64,000 nt of DNA from JAGVIE01 sp964520905 (GTDB lineage: Bacteria; Bacteroidota; Ignavibacteria; UBA10030; SZUA-254), in NCBI GenBank assembly GCA_964520905.1, contig CAZFQL010000010.1, positions 98,423-162,422 of the forward strand. The letters are read 5' to 3'. Both the position numbers and the translations under genes were made by a program. The notes under the pieces were generated by a model. The model was not told the origin of the DNA and made no database searches. It saw only the letters and a program-made list of their open reading frames with translations. Shown here one piece after another: positions 49,897-58,676 of this stretch (position 1 is the first letter of the stretch; each line of letters opens with the position of its first letter).

Positions 49897-52734
49897 ATGG
49901 CACTTGATTCGAGATATCCGGCAGGTTCGCAGTGGCGAAAATGGGACCTTCACATTCACACGCCGGCTTCAATAGGCAACGGGTACGGTGCGAATGATGA
50001 TCCGACTTGGCAGCGATTTATTGCAGACTTGGAATCGTTACCGCCTGAGTTCAAGGCAATCGGTATCAATGACTACCTATTCATCGACGGATACCGAAAA
50101 GTCTTGGATTTCAAGCAAGAAGGGAGGCTAGCGAATATTGACTTGATTCTTCCGGTGCTTGAGTTTAGATTAGCAAAGTTTGCGGGGTCGGACGAACGCT
50201 TGAGGAAAATCAACTTTCATGTCATTATCTCGGATGAGATCAAAATCGAGGTTATTCAGCAACAATTCCTAAATGCTCTTACAAGTAAGTACAAGCTTTC
50301 TCCAGGTCTACAAGGAGTCCGGTGGAGTGGTGTCATCAGCCAAGACAGCTTGACAGATCTTGGAAGGCAGATTAAAGCTACTGTTCCACCTGAAAAACTC
50401 GGTCAATACGGATCTGATCTTAAAGAAGGTTTCAATAATCTCACTCTTGACGAGGATCAGATCCTAAGCATCTTAGGAGAGTCAACCTACTTTAAGAAAG
50501 GAAATAGTCAGTTCTTTCTAACTGCTGTAGGAAAGACGGAATGGGAAAGTCTTGCCTGGGCAGACGGTTCGATTGCAGATAAGAAGGATCAAATTAACAA
50601 AGTTGATCTTGTGTTCATTGCATCTGAGAATCCGGATCACTTTCAACGGGCGAAGGCGAAACTCAAAGAGCAACATGTCAACGATCTTCTGCTTGATTGC
50701 AGCGACGCGCATTATTTTTCCGACCAAGCAGCGCAAAAGGACAGGGTCGGCAACTGTTTCACCTGGATCAAAGCTGACCCAACGTTCGAAGGTCTGCGTC
50801 AGATACTTTTTGAACCGGAAGAGAGATTAAGAATTCAAGATAGGAATCCCGAGATTGATTTCGTCAGACCATTCTTCTCTCGGATCAAGGTTAATGCCCA
50901 ACCAGTCTTCACGGAGCCTAGCGTGGTGTTCCGTGATATTGACATTCCCCTAAATCGTAGTTTGGTTGCCATCATTGGTGGCCGTGGAACAGGAAAAAGC
51001 TTACTCTTGGATGGGATTTTCAAAACGTTTAACAAGAAGGATGTGAACGAGAGAATAGACGCAATCTCCCTCTCTCACGGTTTTGATGTATACTATGCCA
51101 AGGAGGAGAGTGTTAAACCAACAAGATATGAATTTGAAGGGGAGAACATCTTGTCCTACCTCCACGTGACTCAAGGTGAAGTGAAGGAAATAGTCCATCC
51201 TCCCGACAAACTCTACCAACACATCTTTTCAATTCTCGGAATGGATACTGAGACATCGTACAAGGGTGTAGACGAACGCATCACTGGAATACTATCTCAG
51301 ATGGCTGGCATCAAGCGATGGCTCGAGTACACTGACTCAGAGGGTAACCGAACCAATACTCGCCAATACAATGAGAAAAAGAAAACCGACAGTGAACAAC
51401 TGATAGGTACTCTCACGACTTCAAAGAACCAGAGCCTCATTCAGGAATACCGATACAACAAGACAAGCCTTGGTGACAACGAGCGAAAGCAAAGCGCTCT
51501 TAAATCTTTGAAGGAAAACCTAACAGAATTTGCCACAGGTGTCAACGAGACAATTCGTATCTTGAACAGCGAGTTGGGTATAGCGATTTCAGAAGTTGAC
51601 TTCACAGCACAATTGAGCGTGATCAACGCGGGTATGATGACTCTTCAGACAGAGCAGACTAAACTTCAGAATAAGAACAATGAAATTGAAGAGAGTTTCA
51701 AAACACAGGGAATTGAAGGCGATGTAACGACGTTGTTAGAGAAGGTCAATTACCATAGTTCTGAATTCCAAAGGGTTGACTCAATGCTAGCCGAAATCAA
51801 ACGCAGAGAAGATGAGTACGCAAGGCTTCTTATAGCTCGCAATAACTTTGGGCTTGAACTAATCGGAGCAATGAGACGTCAGCGTGACGGATTTATCAAG
51901 AACTGGAAAGAGTTGCAGAAAGGTAAAGACGGTTGGAGCGCCGAACAGAAACAACTGGTTCACCGCCTGCTCGCTGAAATTGCAATCAAGGCTGTTGTTC
52001 AGTTTGATAAGTTCACATTTGTGGAAGGTCTATATCAGTACCTGAACGGTCACAAGTTCAGAGAAACCAGTACCAAAAAACCTCTAGATCGAGTTTCTGA
52101 TTGCTTCCAGATTCACAATTGGTGGGACTTCGTCAAGTTCATTCAGAACAAGCCTATCTTCCGAGACGACTCTGGCAATCCATTCACTCTGGATGAATTA
52201 CTCACGTCTGAATTTATTCCATACAACCAAATTGAAAACGTGCTCAGCTATTTGTATGAGAACCGTGAGAGATCGAAGTACCTGCAGATTGTGCCGATTG
52301 TGAAATACAAGGGGAAGACTCCCAATAAATTATCGGTGGGCCAGCGAGGAACGCTGTTCGTCAGTCTGAAGCTTGCAACTGATGCATTCATGACTCCATT
52401 TGTCTTCGATCAACCAGAGGATGATCTTGACAATGAGTTCATAATGACTGACTTGGTCCCGATCTTCAAACAGATTAAGAAGTATCGACAAGTGATTATT
52501 GTAACGCACAACGCCAACCTTGTCGTGAATGCCGATGCTGAGCAAGTTATTGTTGCTCACAACGAAGACGAAAACATCCGGTACATAAGCGGTGCATTGG
52601 AAAACACGTCAAGTCCAGATCCAGCTATTGCAGACTATCTTCTCAGGCAGGGCATCAGAGAACATGTGTGCCAGATACTTGAAGGGGGAAAAATTGCATT
52701 CGAGAAGCGAGAGCAGAAATACGGATTTCGATAG
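49897..52734 (+). CDS. PHP-domain / ATPase fusion (TrlF-like defence protein)
   Basis: 945 aa. N-terminal PHP-type phosphoesterase domain (about 13-330): KWDLHIHTPAS with H19 and H21, KAIGINDYLFIDGY, DCSDAHYFSD. Then an SMC/RecF-like ATPase: Walker A GGRGTGKS (about 361), a coiled coil (about 490-690), signature LSVGQRGTLF, Walker B PFVFDQPEDDLD and THNANLVV. This is the layout of TrlF-family proteins, which cluster with restriction-modification genes. By analogy the PHP part would be a nuclease gated by the ATPase; that is inference. GGAGGA precedes the ATG. An HsdS remnant follows. Confidence 0.82.
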   Translation: MALDSRYPAGSQWRKWDLHIHTPASIGNGYGANDDPTWQRFIADLESLPPEFKAIGINDYLFIDGYRKVLDFKQEGRLANIDLILPVLEFRLAKFAGSDERLRKINFHVIISDEIKIEVIQQQFLNALTSKYKLSPGLQGVRWSGVISQDSLTDLGRQIKATVPPEKLGQYGSDLKEGFNNLTLDEDQILSILGESTYFKKGNSQFFLTAVGKTEWESLAWADGSIADKKDQINKVDLVFIASENPDHFQRAKAKLKEQHVNDLLLDCSDAHYFSDQAAQKDRVGNCFTWIKADPTFEGLRQILFEPEERLRIQDRNPEIDFVRPFFSRIKVNAQPVFTEPSVVFRDIDIPLNRSLVAIIGGRGTGKSLLLDGIFKTFNKKDVNERIDAISLSHGFDVYYAKEESVKPTRYEFEGENILSYLHVTQGEVKEIVHPPDKLYQHIFSILGMDTETSYKGVDERITGILSQMAGIKRWLEYTDSEGNRTNTRQYNEKKKTDSEQLIGTLTTSKNQSLIQEYRYNKTSLGDNERKQSALKSLKENLTEFATGVNETIRILNSELGIAISEVDFTAQLSVINAGMMTLQTEQTKLQNKNNEIEESFKTQGIEGDVTTLLEKVNYHSSEFQRVDSMLAEIKRREDEYARLLIARNNFGLELIGAMRRQRDGFIKNWKELQKGKDGWSAEQKQLVHRLLAEIAIKAVVQFDKFTFVEGLYQYLNGHKFRETSTKKPLDRVSDCFQIHNWWDFVKFIQNKPIFRDDSGNPFTLDELLTSEFIPYNQIENVLSYLYENRERSKYLQIVPIVKYKGKTPNKLSVGQRGTLFVSLKLATDAFMTPFVFDQPEDDLDNEFIMTDLVPIFKQIKKYRQVIIVTHNANLVVNADAEQVIVAHNEDENIRYISGALENTSSPDPAIADYLLRQGIREHVCQILEGGKIAFEKREQKYGFR

Positions 52735-52759
52735 AAACTCTCTACGACACCGGGTAGGG

Positions 52760-52834
52760 ATGGAGGGGAAGAAACAGGGGAAATTGTTTAACAGTTTAAT
52801 GCAAAGAGCGTTTCGAGAAGAATTGCTGAAATAA
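52760..52834 (+). pseudogene. Remnant of a type I restriction specificity subunit (HsdS) C-terminus
   Basis: Reads K-L-F-N-S-L-M-Q-R-A-F-R-E-E-L-L-K and stop, the near-universal end of HsdS proteins ('LF.SLL.RAF.GEL'). No earlier HsdS part is present. Suggests a type I RM locus once stood here with the PHP-ATPase and ORF6N/KilA-N genes as passengers. Confidence 0.65.
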
Positions 52835-52868
52835 CTAACTATTTTTATTTGTAAACAAAACACTTTCT

Positions 52869-53498
52869 ATGCTTAAAGAAATCCTAATTCAAAACTTACG
52901 TGTTGTATTTGTCGGAACGACGGTAACGGAAATATCGGACGAGCTTGGGTTCTATTATCTGACTCCGAAGAACCGGTTTTGGGAAATGCTTGAATATGCC
53001 AACATCACACCAACAATTGTCATCTCCCAATCGGATCGTAAGGCGCTGGTTGGTGCGAAGCAAACCGGAATACTCGATGACCTGTACAAGCAATTCTTCT
53101 TCGAGAAAAAGGAATCAACATTACTAAAACTTCGCATCGGTTTAACCGACCTCAACCGTCGGCTTGTCGTCAGCAAAGATGATGACCCATCGGCAGAACC
53201 CACACCCGACGATATCCAAAAATTTATCAAGAAAATAGAAAAATACAAGCCGAAGATTGTTGCATTTGTAACGAGCGTGGAAATTTTTGAGAAATGTTTT
53301 AAGCGGCTTTATCCAACAGCTACTTGTCAGCGGGGAAAGCAAGAATTTTTGATAGGTAATTCAGAAGTTTGGCTGCTGTGTAGTACCAGCGGGCGGGTAA
53401 AAGATACAGACGCAATTGAGCAAGTGTTTGGAGACCTTGCAGACCGACTTAGCAGTTTGGAGAAAGAGGGTCCGATCCCGAAATCGTTGGGATCTTGA
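52869..53498 (+). CDS. Mug/TDG-like uracil-DNA-glycosylase family protein
   Basis: 209 aa. VVFVGTTVTEISDELGFYYLTPKNRFWEMLEYANI aligns with the Mug opening 'vvFcGinPg....G..fa...NrFW..L..aG', then GLTDLNRR, KIVAFVTSVEIFEKCF and LCSTSGRV (Mug 'PS.SG'). The catalytic-loop Asn of Mug (G-I-N-P) is replaced by G-T-T-V, so ordinary glycosylase activity is doubtful. May be a diverged member with another role. Confidence 0.75.
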   Translation: MLKEILIQNLRVVFVGTTVTEISDELGFYYLTPKNRFWEMLEYANITPTIVISQSDRKALVGAKQTGILDDLYKQFFFEKKESTLLKLRIGLTDLNRRLVVSKDDDPSAEPTPDDIQKFIKKIEKYKPKIVAFVTSVEIFEKCFKRLYPTATCQRGKQEFLIGNSEVWLLCSTSGRVKDTDAIEQVFGDLADRLSSLEKEGPIPKSLGS

Positions 53499-53528
53499 TC
53501 TAGTGGCTGTTCAAAAAGTCGGTAAGCT

Positions 53529-53620
53529 GTCATTCTGAGGGAGTGAAGCGACCGAAGAATCTCCAATTACAATGTAGTTTTGAGATTCTTCTCCCGCACT
53601 TCGTGCGGGAGAAGAATGAC
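53529..53620. repeat. Nested inverted repeat after the Mug-like gene
   Basis: Outer arms GTCATTCT / AGAATGAC and inner hairpin ATTCTTCTCCCGCAC/GTGCGGGAGAAGAAT with loop TTC. The phrase 'tcattctgagggagtgaagcgaccgaagaatct' is a typical dispersed intergenic repeat. The rest of 53499-53813 shows no gene; the minus-strand gene at 53814 ends there. Confidence 0.8.
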
Positions 53621-53813
53621 AATTCTTTTTTTAGAGACCCAGGATGTTTGAAGGGGAGATGATAAACAAACTATTACAACAGAAAATTATTGTAGGTATC
53701 GTTTTAAAAAGCCTGGCAGGCATCAATAAAAATTAATTGCACCCTCTTATGAGTATGCGAGTACGTTACCTGTCAAACCCATTAAAAAGCGGAAGTAGTC
53801 GAGGAAGAATTCA

Positions 53814-54137
53814 TCAAGCATTACACAAAAGTGTGTAGTTTTGTTTGATATCGCTTTCAATCTCCGTGCGGGAATCTTTATCTTCCTGTGGTAATATGCA
53901 AATACAATTTGCATTATTCTCCTTGAAAGATGGTGTATTGTGTATCCGAATCGATAAGTCGCTTGTTCGCCCACAAAAAATTCGACTATGAGCTATCCTA
54001 CCATCCGGATTTTGATTCCGACTGGTGATGAAGTATACGGCTCCGAAATTATCAAACTTTGTACCCAATGGGTACGCCCTAAACTTATACTCTTTACCTG
54101 ATATACCTTTAATACGAACATTTCCTAATCCATCCAT
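53814..54137 (-). CDS. Possible GIY-YIG-fold protein
   Basis: 107 aa. FGAVYFITSRNQNPDGRIAHSRIFCGRTSDLSIRIHNTPSF resembles the GIY-YIG core ('G.VY.i......yiG.T.dL..Rl..h') with A-V-Y for GIY and F-C-G for YIG, Arg in DLSIRI, and a Glu in RTEIESDI at the expected metal-binding place. It would be a small nuclease-like protein. No partner genes. Assignment by pattern only. Confidence 0.55.
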   Translation of the reverse strand: MDGLGNVRIKGISGKEYKFRAYPLGTKFDNFGAVYFITSRNQNPDGRIAHSRIFCGRTSDLSIRIHNTPSFKENNANCICILPQEDKDSRTEIESDIKQNYTLLCNA

Positions 54138-54237
54138 GATATGTCCTTTCTATTGGTGACAAGAATGAATCACATATGAATGTACAAAATACTTGCACCA
54201 ATACCTAATAAGGGTGAATAACCTTGCGAAAGATCAC

Positions 54238-54966
54238 TTATCCCTTAAACATTTTCAATCCAAAAATATCCTCCACACCGACCGGTTCAACGGAGAAAAA
54301 CGGCTCGCCGTATTTCACACCGATCTGCTGTCCATAGTATTTCATCCTCGTTTCCATGAAATCGAGGAAAGATTTTTGACTGAGGAATGTTTCAGGATCG
54401 GAAGAGTCCGGATTATAAAACTGAGATTTGTGCGCTTTGACGGCTTCCACACGAATCTCATAAACATCCGAAATATCAACGATAAATGATGGAGTGAACT
54501 CATACTTCTGCATGTAATGAAAATATTTCTGCGGACGCCATGCTTGTAGTTTCTTGCCGTAAGTTTTAATTGCAATCTTTCTTAAACCGGAGTAGAATTG
54601 TGCCTCACGGCAAAGATAATGCGCATGGACATGGTCGGGATGCCGCTCTTGCCAGTGGGGGATGAGGATAATTTCCGGCTGGTATTTGCGGTACATCTCA
54701 ATTACTTTCGACATATTCTTTTTATTTACCTCGATGTCGCCATCCGGTATGCGAAGGTTCTCACGGGCTTTCACACCAAGTATTTTCGCGGCTTTTTTAG
54801 CTTCCAAACTTCTTATTTTTTTATTTCCGCGTGTGCCAAGCTCGCCTTCAGTTAAATCGATGATGCCGACTTTGTACCCAAGCTTCACATATTTCGCAAC
54901 CGTTCCGCCACAAGCAAGCTCAACATCATCGGGGTGTGCGCCAATAGCAAGTAAGTCTAATTTCAT
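54238..54966 (-). CDS. bshB1: Bacillithiol biosynthesis deacetylase BshB1
   Basis: About 242 aa. LAIGAHPDDVELACGGT (zinc ligands in AHPDD), IDLTEGELGTRGN, HWQERHPDHVHA and EFTPSFIVDIS are typical of the PIG-L/LmbE family, with the TEGELGTRG block of BshB1. Removes acetyl from GlcNAc-malate on the way to bacillithiol. The frame opens at 55050, but ATG 54966 has GGAGA 6 bases upstream and starts the conserved MKLDLLAIG. bshA/bshC are not in the window. Confidence 0.9.
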   Translation of the reverse strand: MKLDLLAIGAHPDDVELACGGTVAKYVKLGYKVGIIDLTEGELGTRGNKKIRSLEAKKAAKILGVKARENLRIPDGDIEVNKKNMSKVIEMYRKYQPEIILIPHWQERHPDHVHAHYLCREAQFYSGLRKIAIKTYGKKLQAWRPQKYFHYMQKYEFTPSFIVDISDVYEIRVEAVKAHKSQFYNPDSSDPETFLSQKSFLDFMETRMKYYGQQIGVKYGEPFFSVEPVGVEDIFGLKMFKG

Positions 54967-55006
54967 ATTGTCTCCTTTTGAATTTTCATAATGATTAAAA
55001 AGGGGG

Positions 55007-55093
55007 ATGTCATGGTGAGCAATCATGAGCGGAGTCGAATGACGAACCATGACATATCAGCATATGGTCACACTTCGACAAGCTCAGTGTGAC
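55007..55093. repeat. Two REP-like inverted repeats between bshB1 and xseA
   Basis: ATGTCATGGT (55007-55016) with ACCATGACAT (55046-55055), and GTCACACT (55067-55074) with AGTGTGAC (55086-55093). The first arm is the same as in the hairpin to the right of the RAYT gene (23542-23565). Confidence 0.78.
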
Positions 55094-55192
55094 AATCTCT
55101 CATTCGGATTTTCTTTCCAATATATTAAATGCTCAAATGTAATGCAATCCGTTTGATTATAAACTCACGTTTGGATATATTCATTCAACCAT

Positions 55193-56377
55193 ATGACTAT
55201 CCTGAAAACATTCACTGTAAGCGAGCTTACGAGACGCATCAAAGGAGTGCTGGAAACATCCTTCACGAATGTTTCTGTAGAAGGGGAGATATCCAACTTC
55301 AAGCGGCACTCATCTGGTCATCTTTATTTCACATTGAAAGATGAAGGCGCGCAAGTCTCAGCCGTTATGTGGCGTGGCAGAGCATCCAACCTTTTCTTCA
55401 CACCGCAGGATGGAATGAAAGTCGTTGCCTCAGGTAAAATTACAGTTTATGAACCGCAAGGCAAGTATCAAATAGACGTTGTCCAATTGCAGCCGCGCGG
55501 TATCGGTGAGCTTCAGCTTGCGTTTGAGCGGTTAAAACAAAAACTTTCTGATGAAGGAATGTTCGATGCCGAACATAAAAAACCATTACCCAAATATCCA
55601 GAGCGAATAGGAATTGTTACTTCACCAACCGGCGCGGCAATACAGGATATTCTTAATATTCTTTCCCGCCGGTTTCCTGCGGTGGAAGTTTTACTTTATC
55701 CGGTAAAGGTTCAAGGTGAAGGAGCAGCCAAAGAAATAGCAGATGCAATAAAAGATTTTAACAAGCTTGGCAAGATTGACGTTATGATTGTCGGCAGGGG
55801 AGGCGGCTCGCTTGAAGATTTGTGGGCATTCAACGAAGAAATTGTTGCACGGGCAATCTATAATTCAAAAATTCCAATCATCAGTGCAGTCGGGCATGAA
55901 ATCGATTTTACAATAGCAGATTTCGTCGCCGACCTTAGAGCGCCGACGCCATCTGCGGCGGCAGAGTTGGTTGTGAGACACCAATCCGAAATAATTGAAT
56001 ATCTGAGCAATTTTTGCTATAATACTGAACAAGATATCAGGAACATTATTACATCGCAGAAAGATAGAATCTTATCCTTGGTGCAGAGCTATTCATTCAA
56101 TAGACCGTTAGATTTAGTTAGACAATATTCACAACAAGTAGATGAATTGAATCGTCAGCTTCACCATGCAACCATACATTCTTTCACTCTCAATAGGCAG
56201 GAATTAAATTCGCTTCAAAAGCGGATTGCGTCTGTTAATCCAACTGCCGTATTGGAACGCGGTTATGCTATCGTGTACAAAGGTTCAGAGGTGGCCGACC
56301 GAGCGAATAAGCTGTATCCTGAGGATTCAATCGAAATAAAATTCCATGATGATAAGGTACCGGCTAAGGTACAATGA
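55193..56377 (+). CDS. xseA: Exodeoxyribonuclease VII large subunit
   Basis: 394 aa. N-terminal OB domain (VSELTRRIKGVLETSFTNVSVEGEISNFKRHSSGHLYFTLKD), catalytic domain with KKPLPKYPERIGIVTSPTGAAIQDI, IVGRGGGSLEDLWAFNEE and SAVGHEIDFTIADFVADLRAPTPSAAAE, then a coiled coil and the C-terminal NPTAVLERGYAIV. Degrades single-stranded DNA. xseB follows after 92 bases. Confidence 0.95.
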   Translation: MTILKTFTVSELTRRIKGVLETSFTNVSVEGEISNFKRHSSGHLYFTLKDEGAQVSAVMWRGRASNLFFTPQDGMKVVASGKITVYEPQGKYQIDVVQLQPRGIGELQLAFERLKQKLSDEGMFDAEHKKPLPKYPERIGIVTSPTGAAIQDILNILSRRFPAVEVLLYPVKVQGEGAAKEIADAIKDFNKLGKIDVMIVGRGGGSLEDLWAFNEEIVARAIYNSKIPIISAVGHEIDFTIADFVADLRAPTPSAAAELVVRHQSEIIEYLSNFCYNTEQDIRNIITSQKDRILSLVQSYSFNRPLDLVRQYSQQVDELNRQLHHATIHSFTLNRQELNSLQKRIASVNPTAVLERGYAIVYKGSEVADRANKLYPEDSIEIKFHDDKVPAKVQ

Positions 56378-56469
56378 AAAAGTCAAAAGTAAAAATTAAA
56401 AAATATTTTTAGGAATATAATAAGGATGAAGATTTTTCTTTTGCATTTTTAATCTTGAATTGATTTAGT

Positions 56470-56724
56470 ATGAACACAAAAAAAACAGTAACACAAAAAG
56501 TATCATCATCAACATTCGAGCACTCGATGAAACGGCTCGAAGAAATTGTCGAGAAGCTCGAATCGGGCAGCGTACCGCTTGATAATGCGATGGAATTGTA
56601 TGAAGAAGGCGTGAATATCTCGAAGCAGTGTCTTGAGAAATTATCACAGGCAGAATTGAAGTTAAAAAAATTAAGCAAAGATATAAATGGTAACTTCGAG
56701 TTATTCGAAGGAAACGAAGAATAA
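56470..56724 (+). CDS. xseB: Exodeoxyribonuclease VII small subunit
   Basis: 84 aa. FEHSMKRLEEIVEKLESGSVPLDNAMELYEEGVNISKQCLEKLSQAELKLKKL is the complete XseB helical domain. Binds XseA. Its 3' end overlaps the upstream extension of the dxs frame. Confidence 0.93.
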   Translation: MNTKKTVTQKVSSSTFEHSMKRLEEIVEKLESGSVPLDNAMELYEEGVNISKQCLEKLSQAELKLKKLSKDINGNFELFEGNEE

Positions 56725-56740
56725 TAATCAAGAAACCCAA

Positions 56741-58660
56741 GTGGAGTATAAATACCTAAACAATATCAACTCACCTGCCGACCTTAGAAAATTACCTGTC
56801 TCGGAGCTTAAGAATGTTTCGGATGAGGTTCGGGAATTTATCATTGATGCAATATCAAAAACCGGCGGACATCTTGGCGCAGGTCTTGGAACAGTTGAAC
56901 TTGCTGTTGTATTGCATTATGTATTCAATACGCCTGACGATAAACTTGTTTGGGATGTGGGGCATCAGGCATATCCGCATAAGGTTTTAACAGGGCGTAG
57001 AGACCTTTTCCATACAATCAGACAGTATCATGGTATCAGCGGCTTTTTAAAGCGATCTGAGAGCGAATATGATACATTTGGCGCGGGACATGCGAGCACT
57101 TCTATTTCTTCAGCGCTGGGGATGGCAGTCGCGCGCGATTTAGCTGGCGATAAGTACAGGGTTGTCGCGGTCATCGGAGACGGAGCAATGACCGGCGGCA
57201 TGGCATACGAAGCGATGAATAATGCAGGATTGCAGAATAGAAACCTCATAGTAATCTTGAATGATAACAATATGTCGATCGGACCGAATGTATGGGCTTT
57301 CGCAAATTATTTTACCGAATTGATTGCAAGTCCAAGATACAACAAATTCAAATCGACAGTTTGGGATTTAACAGGGAAGCTTGATAACCTTGGCGACAGA
57401 ATAAGAAAACTTGCGGCGCGCGTAGAAGAAGGCATCAAGGTTGTAATCACACCGGGAATGCTCTTCGAAGCGCTTGGGTTTCGTTACTTTGGTCCGATCA
57501 ACGGGCACAACATTCCTCGGCTGGTTAAAATATTTAATGAGATTAAAGATTTACCTAATCCTATCTTTGTCCATGTAACAACCAGAAAAGGGAAGGGATA
57601 CAAACCCGCTGAAGAAGATGAGCAAGCGCTTCACGGCGTAACACCGTTCGATAAAATAACAGGTATATCGCCAAAGAAAGATGGAGTCGCTACATCATAC
57701 ACAGAGATCTTCGGGAAGACTGTAGTTGAACTAGCGAAAAACAACCCAAAAATTGTTGGAATAACAGCGGCTATGCCTGAAGGTACAGGCCTGGATAAAC
57801 TTAAAGTTGAAATCCCCGAAAGATTTTTTGATGTCGGCATCGCTGAACAACACGCTGTAACATTCGCGGCGGGTTTAGCAACGCAGGGCTTCATTCCTAT
57901 TACTGCAATTTACTCGACTTTTTTACAGCGTGCATTCGATCAGATCGTTCATGATGTTGCACTACAGCATCTGCATGTCATCTTCTGTCTCGATCGCGGC
58001 GGTCTTGTTGGCGCTGATGGTCCAACTCATCATGGTGTTCTAGATATTGCTTACCTTCGGTGTATTCCCGGAATGGTTATCATGGCGCCAAAGGATGAAA
58101 GCGAATTGAGGGATATGCTCTACACTGCGGTTGAATATAAGGATGGTCCAATAGCACTGCGATTTCCAAGAGCGAATGGCTTGGGCGTACCATTGAAAAC
58201 GGAATTCAATAAACTCGAGATTGGCAAAGCTGAAATTATTCATTCCGGAAAAGATATTGCGGTTCTCGCCGTTGGTAATATGGTTTATCCGTCATTAAGA
58301 GCGGCGGAGTTGCTTGCAAGTGAAGGCATCTATGCAGAGGTAGTAAACATGCGATTCGTTAAGCCGCTCGATCATAGTTTGTTAGAAGATATTTGTAAGC
58401 GGTTCTCATACATCGTAACGGTTGAAGATCATGTAGTTAAAGGTGGTTTCGGAAGCGCAGTTCTCGAAACGATTTCAGAAAAGAAATATCAGAATGTTCA
58501 TCTTCGCATTCATGGTATACCTGATGAATTCATCGAGCATGCAACGATAGCCGAGCTTCATTCCATGCTTAAGCTTGATGCACAGGGGATTTCAGGTGTG
58601 GTAAAAGATTTCCTCAAAAAAGAAAAATCAAAAAATTCACTCGAAACATTAGTATCATAG
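56741..58660 (+). CDS. dxs: 1-deoxy-D-xylulose-5-phosphate synthase
   Basis: About 640 aa. Condenses pyruvate and glyceraldehyde-3-phosphate in the MEP isoprenoid pathway. TPP-binding GDGAMTGGMAYEAMNNAG and NDNNMSIGPN; transketolase-like middle (DVGIAEQHAVTFAAGLA, DRGGLVGADGPTHHG) and C-terminal VEDHVVKGGFGSA. The frame opens at ATG 56687 inside xseB; GTG 56741 gives the typical opening MEYKYLNNINSPADLRKL. Neither has a clear ribosome-binding site, so the start is uncertain. Confidence 0.95.
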   Translation: MEYKYLNNINSPADLRKLPVSELKNVSDEVREFIIDAISKTGGHLGAGLGTVELAVVLHYVFNTPDDKLVWDVGHQAYPHKVLTGRRDLFHTIRQYHGISGFLKRSESEYDTFGAGHASTSISSALGMAVARDLAGDKYRVVAVIGDGAMTGGMAYEAMNNAGLQNRNLIVILNDNNMSIGPNVWAFANYFTELIASPRYNKFKSTVWDLTGKLDNLGDRIRKLAARVEEGIKVVITPGMLFEALGFRYFGPINGHNIPRLVKIFNEIKDLPNPIFVHVTTRKGKGYKPAEEDEQALHGVTPFDKITGISPKKDGVATSYTEIFGKTVVELAKNNPKIVGITAAMPEGTGLDKLKVEIPERFFDVGIAEQHAVTFAAGLATQGFIPITAIYSTFLQRAFDQIVHDVALQHLHVIFCLDRGGLVGADGPTHHGVLDIAYLRCIPGMVIMAPKDESELRDMLYTAVEYKDGPIALRFPRANGLGVPLKTEFNKLEIGKAEIIHSGKDIAVLAVGNMVYPSLRAAELLASEGIYAEVVNMRFVKPLDHSLLEDICKRFSYIVTVEDHVVKGGFGSAVLETISEKKYQNVHLRIHGIPDEFIEHATIAELHSMLKLDAQGISGVVKDFLKKEKSKNSLETLVS

Positions 58661-58676
58661 GAGAAATAATAATCTC

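Noticed and set aside
54967..55050. N-terminal extension of BshB1 up to 55050
   Set aside because: It passes through an inverted repeat; ATG 54966 has a proper ribosome-binding site and starts the conserved sequence.
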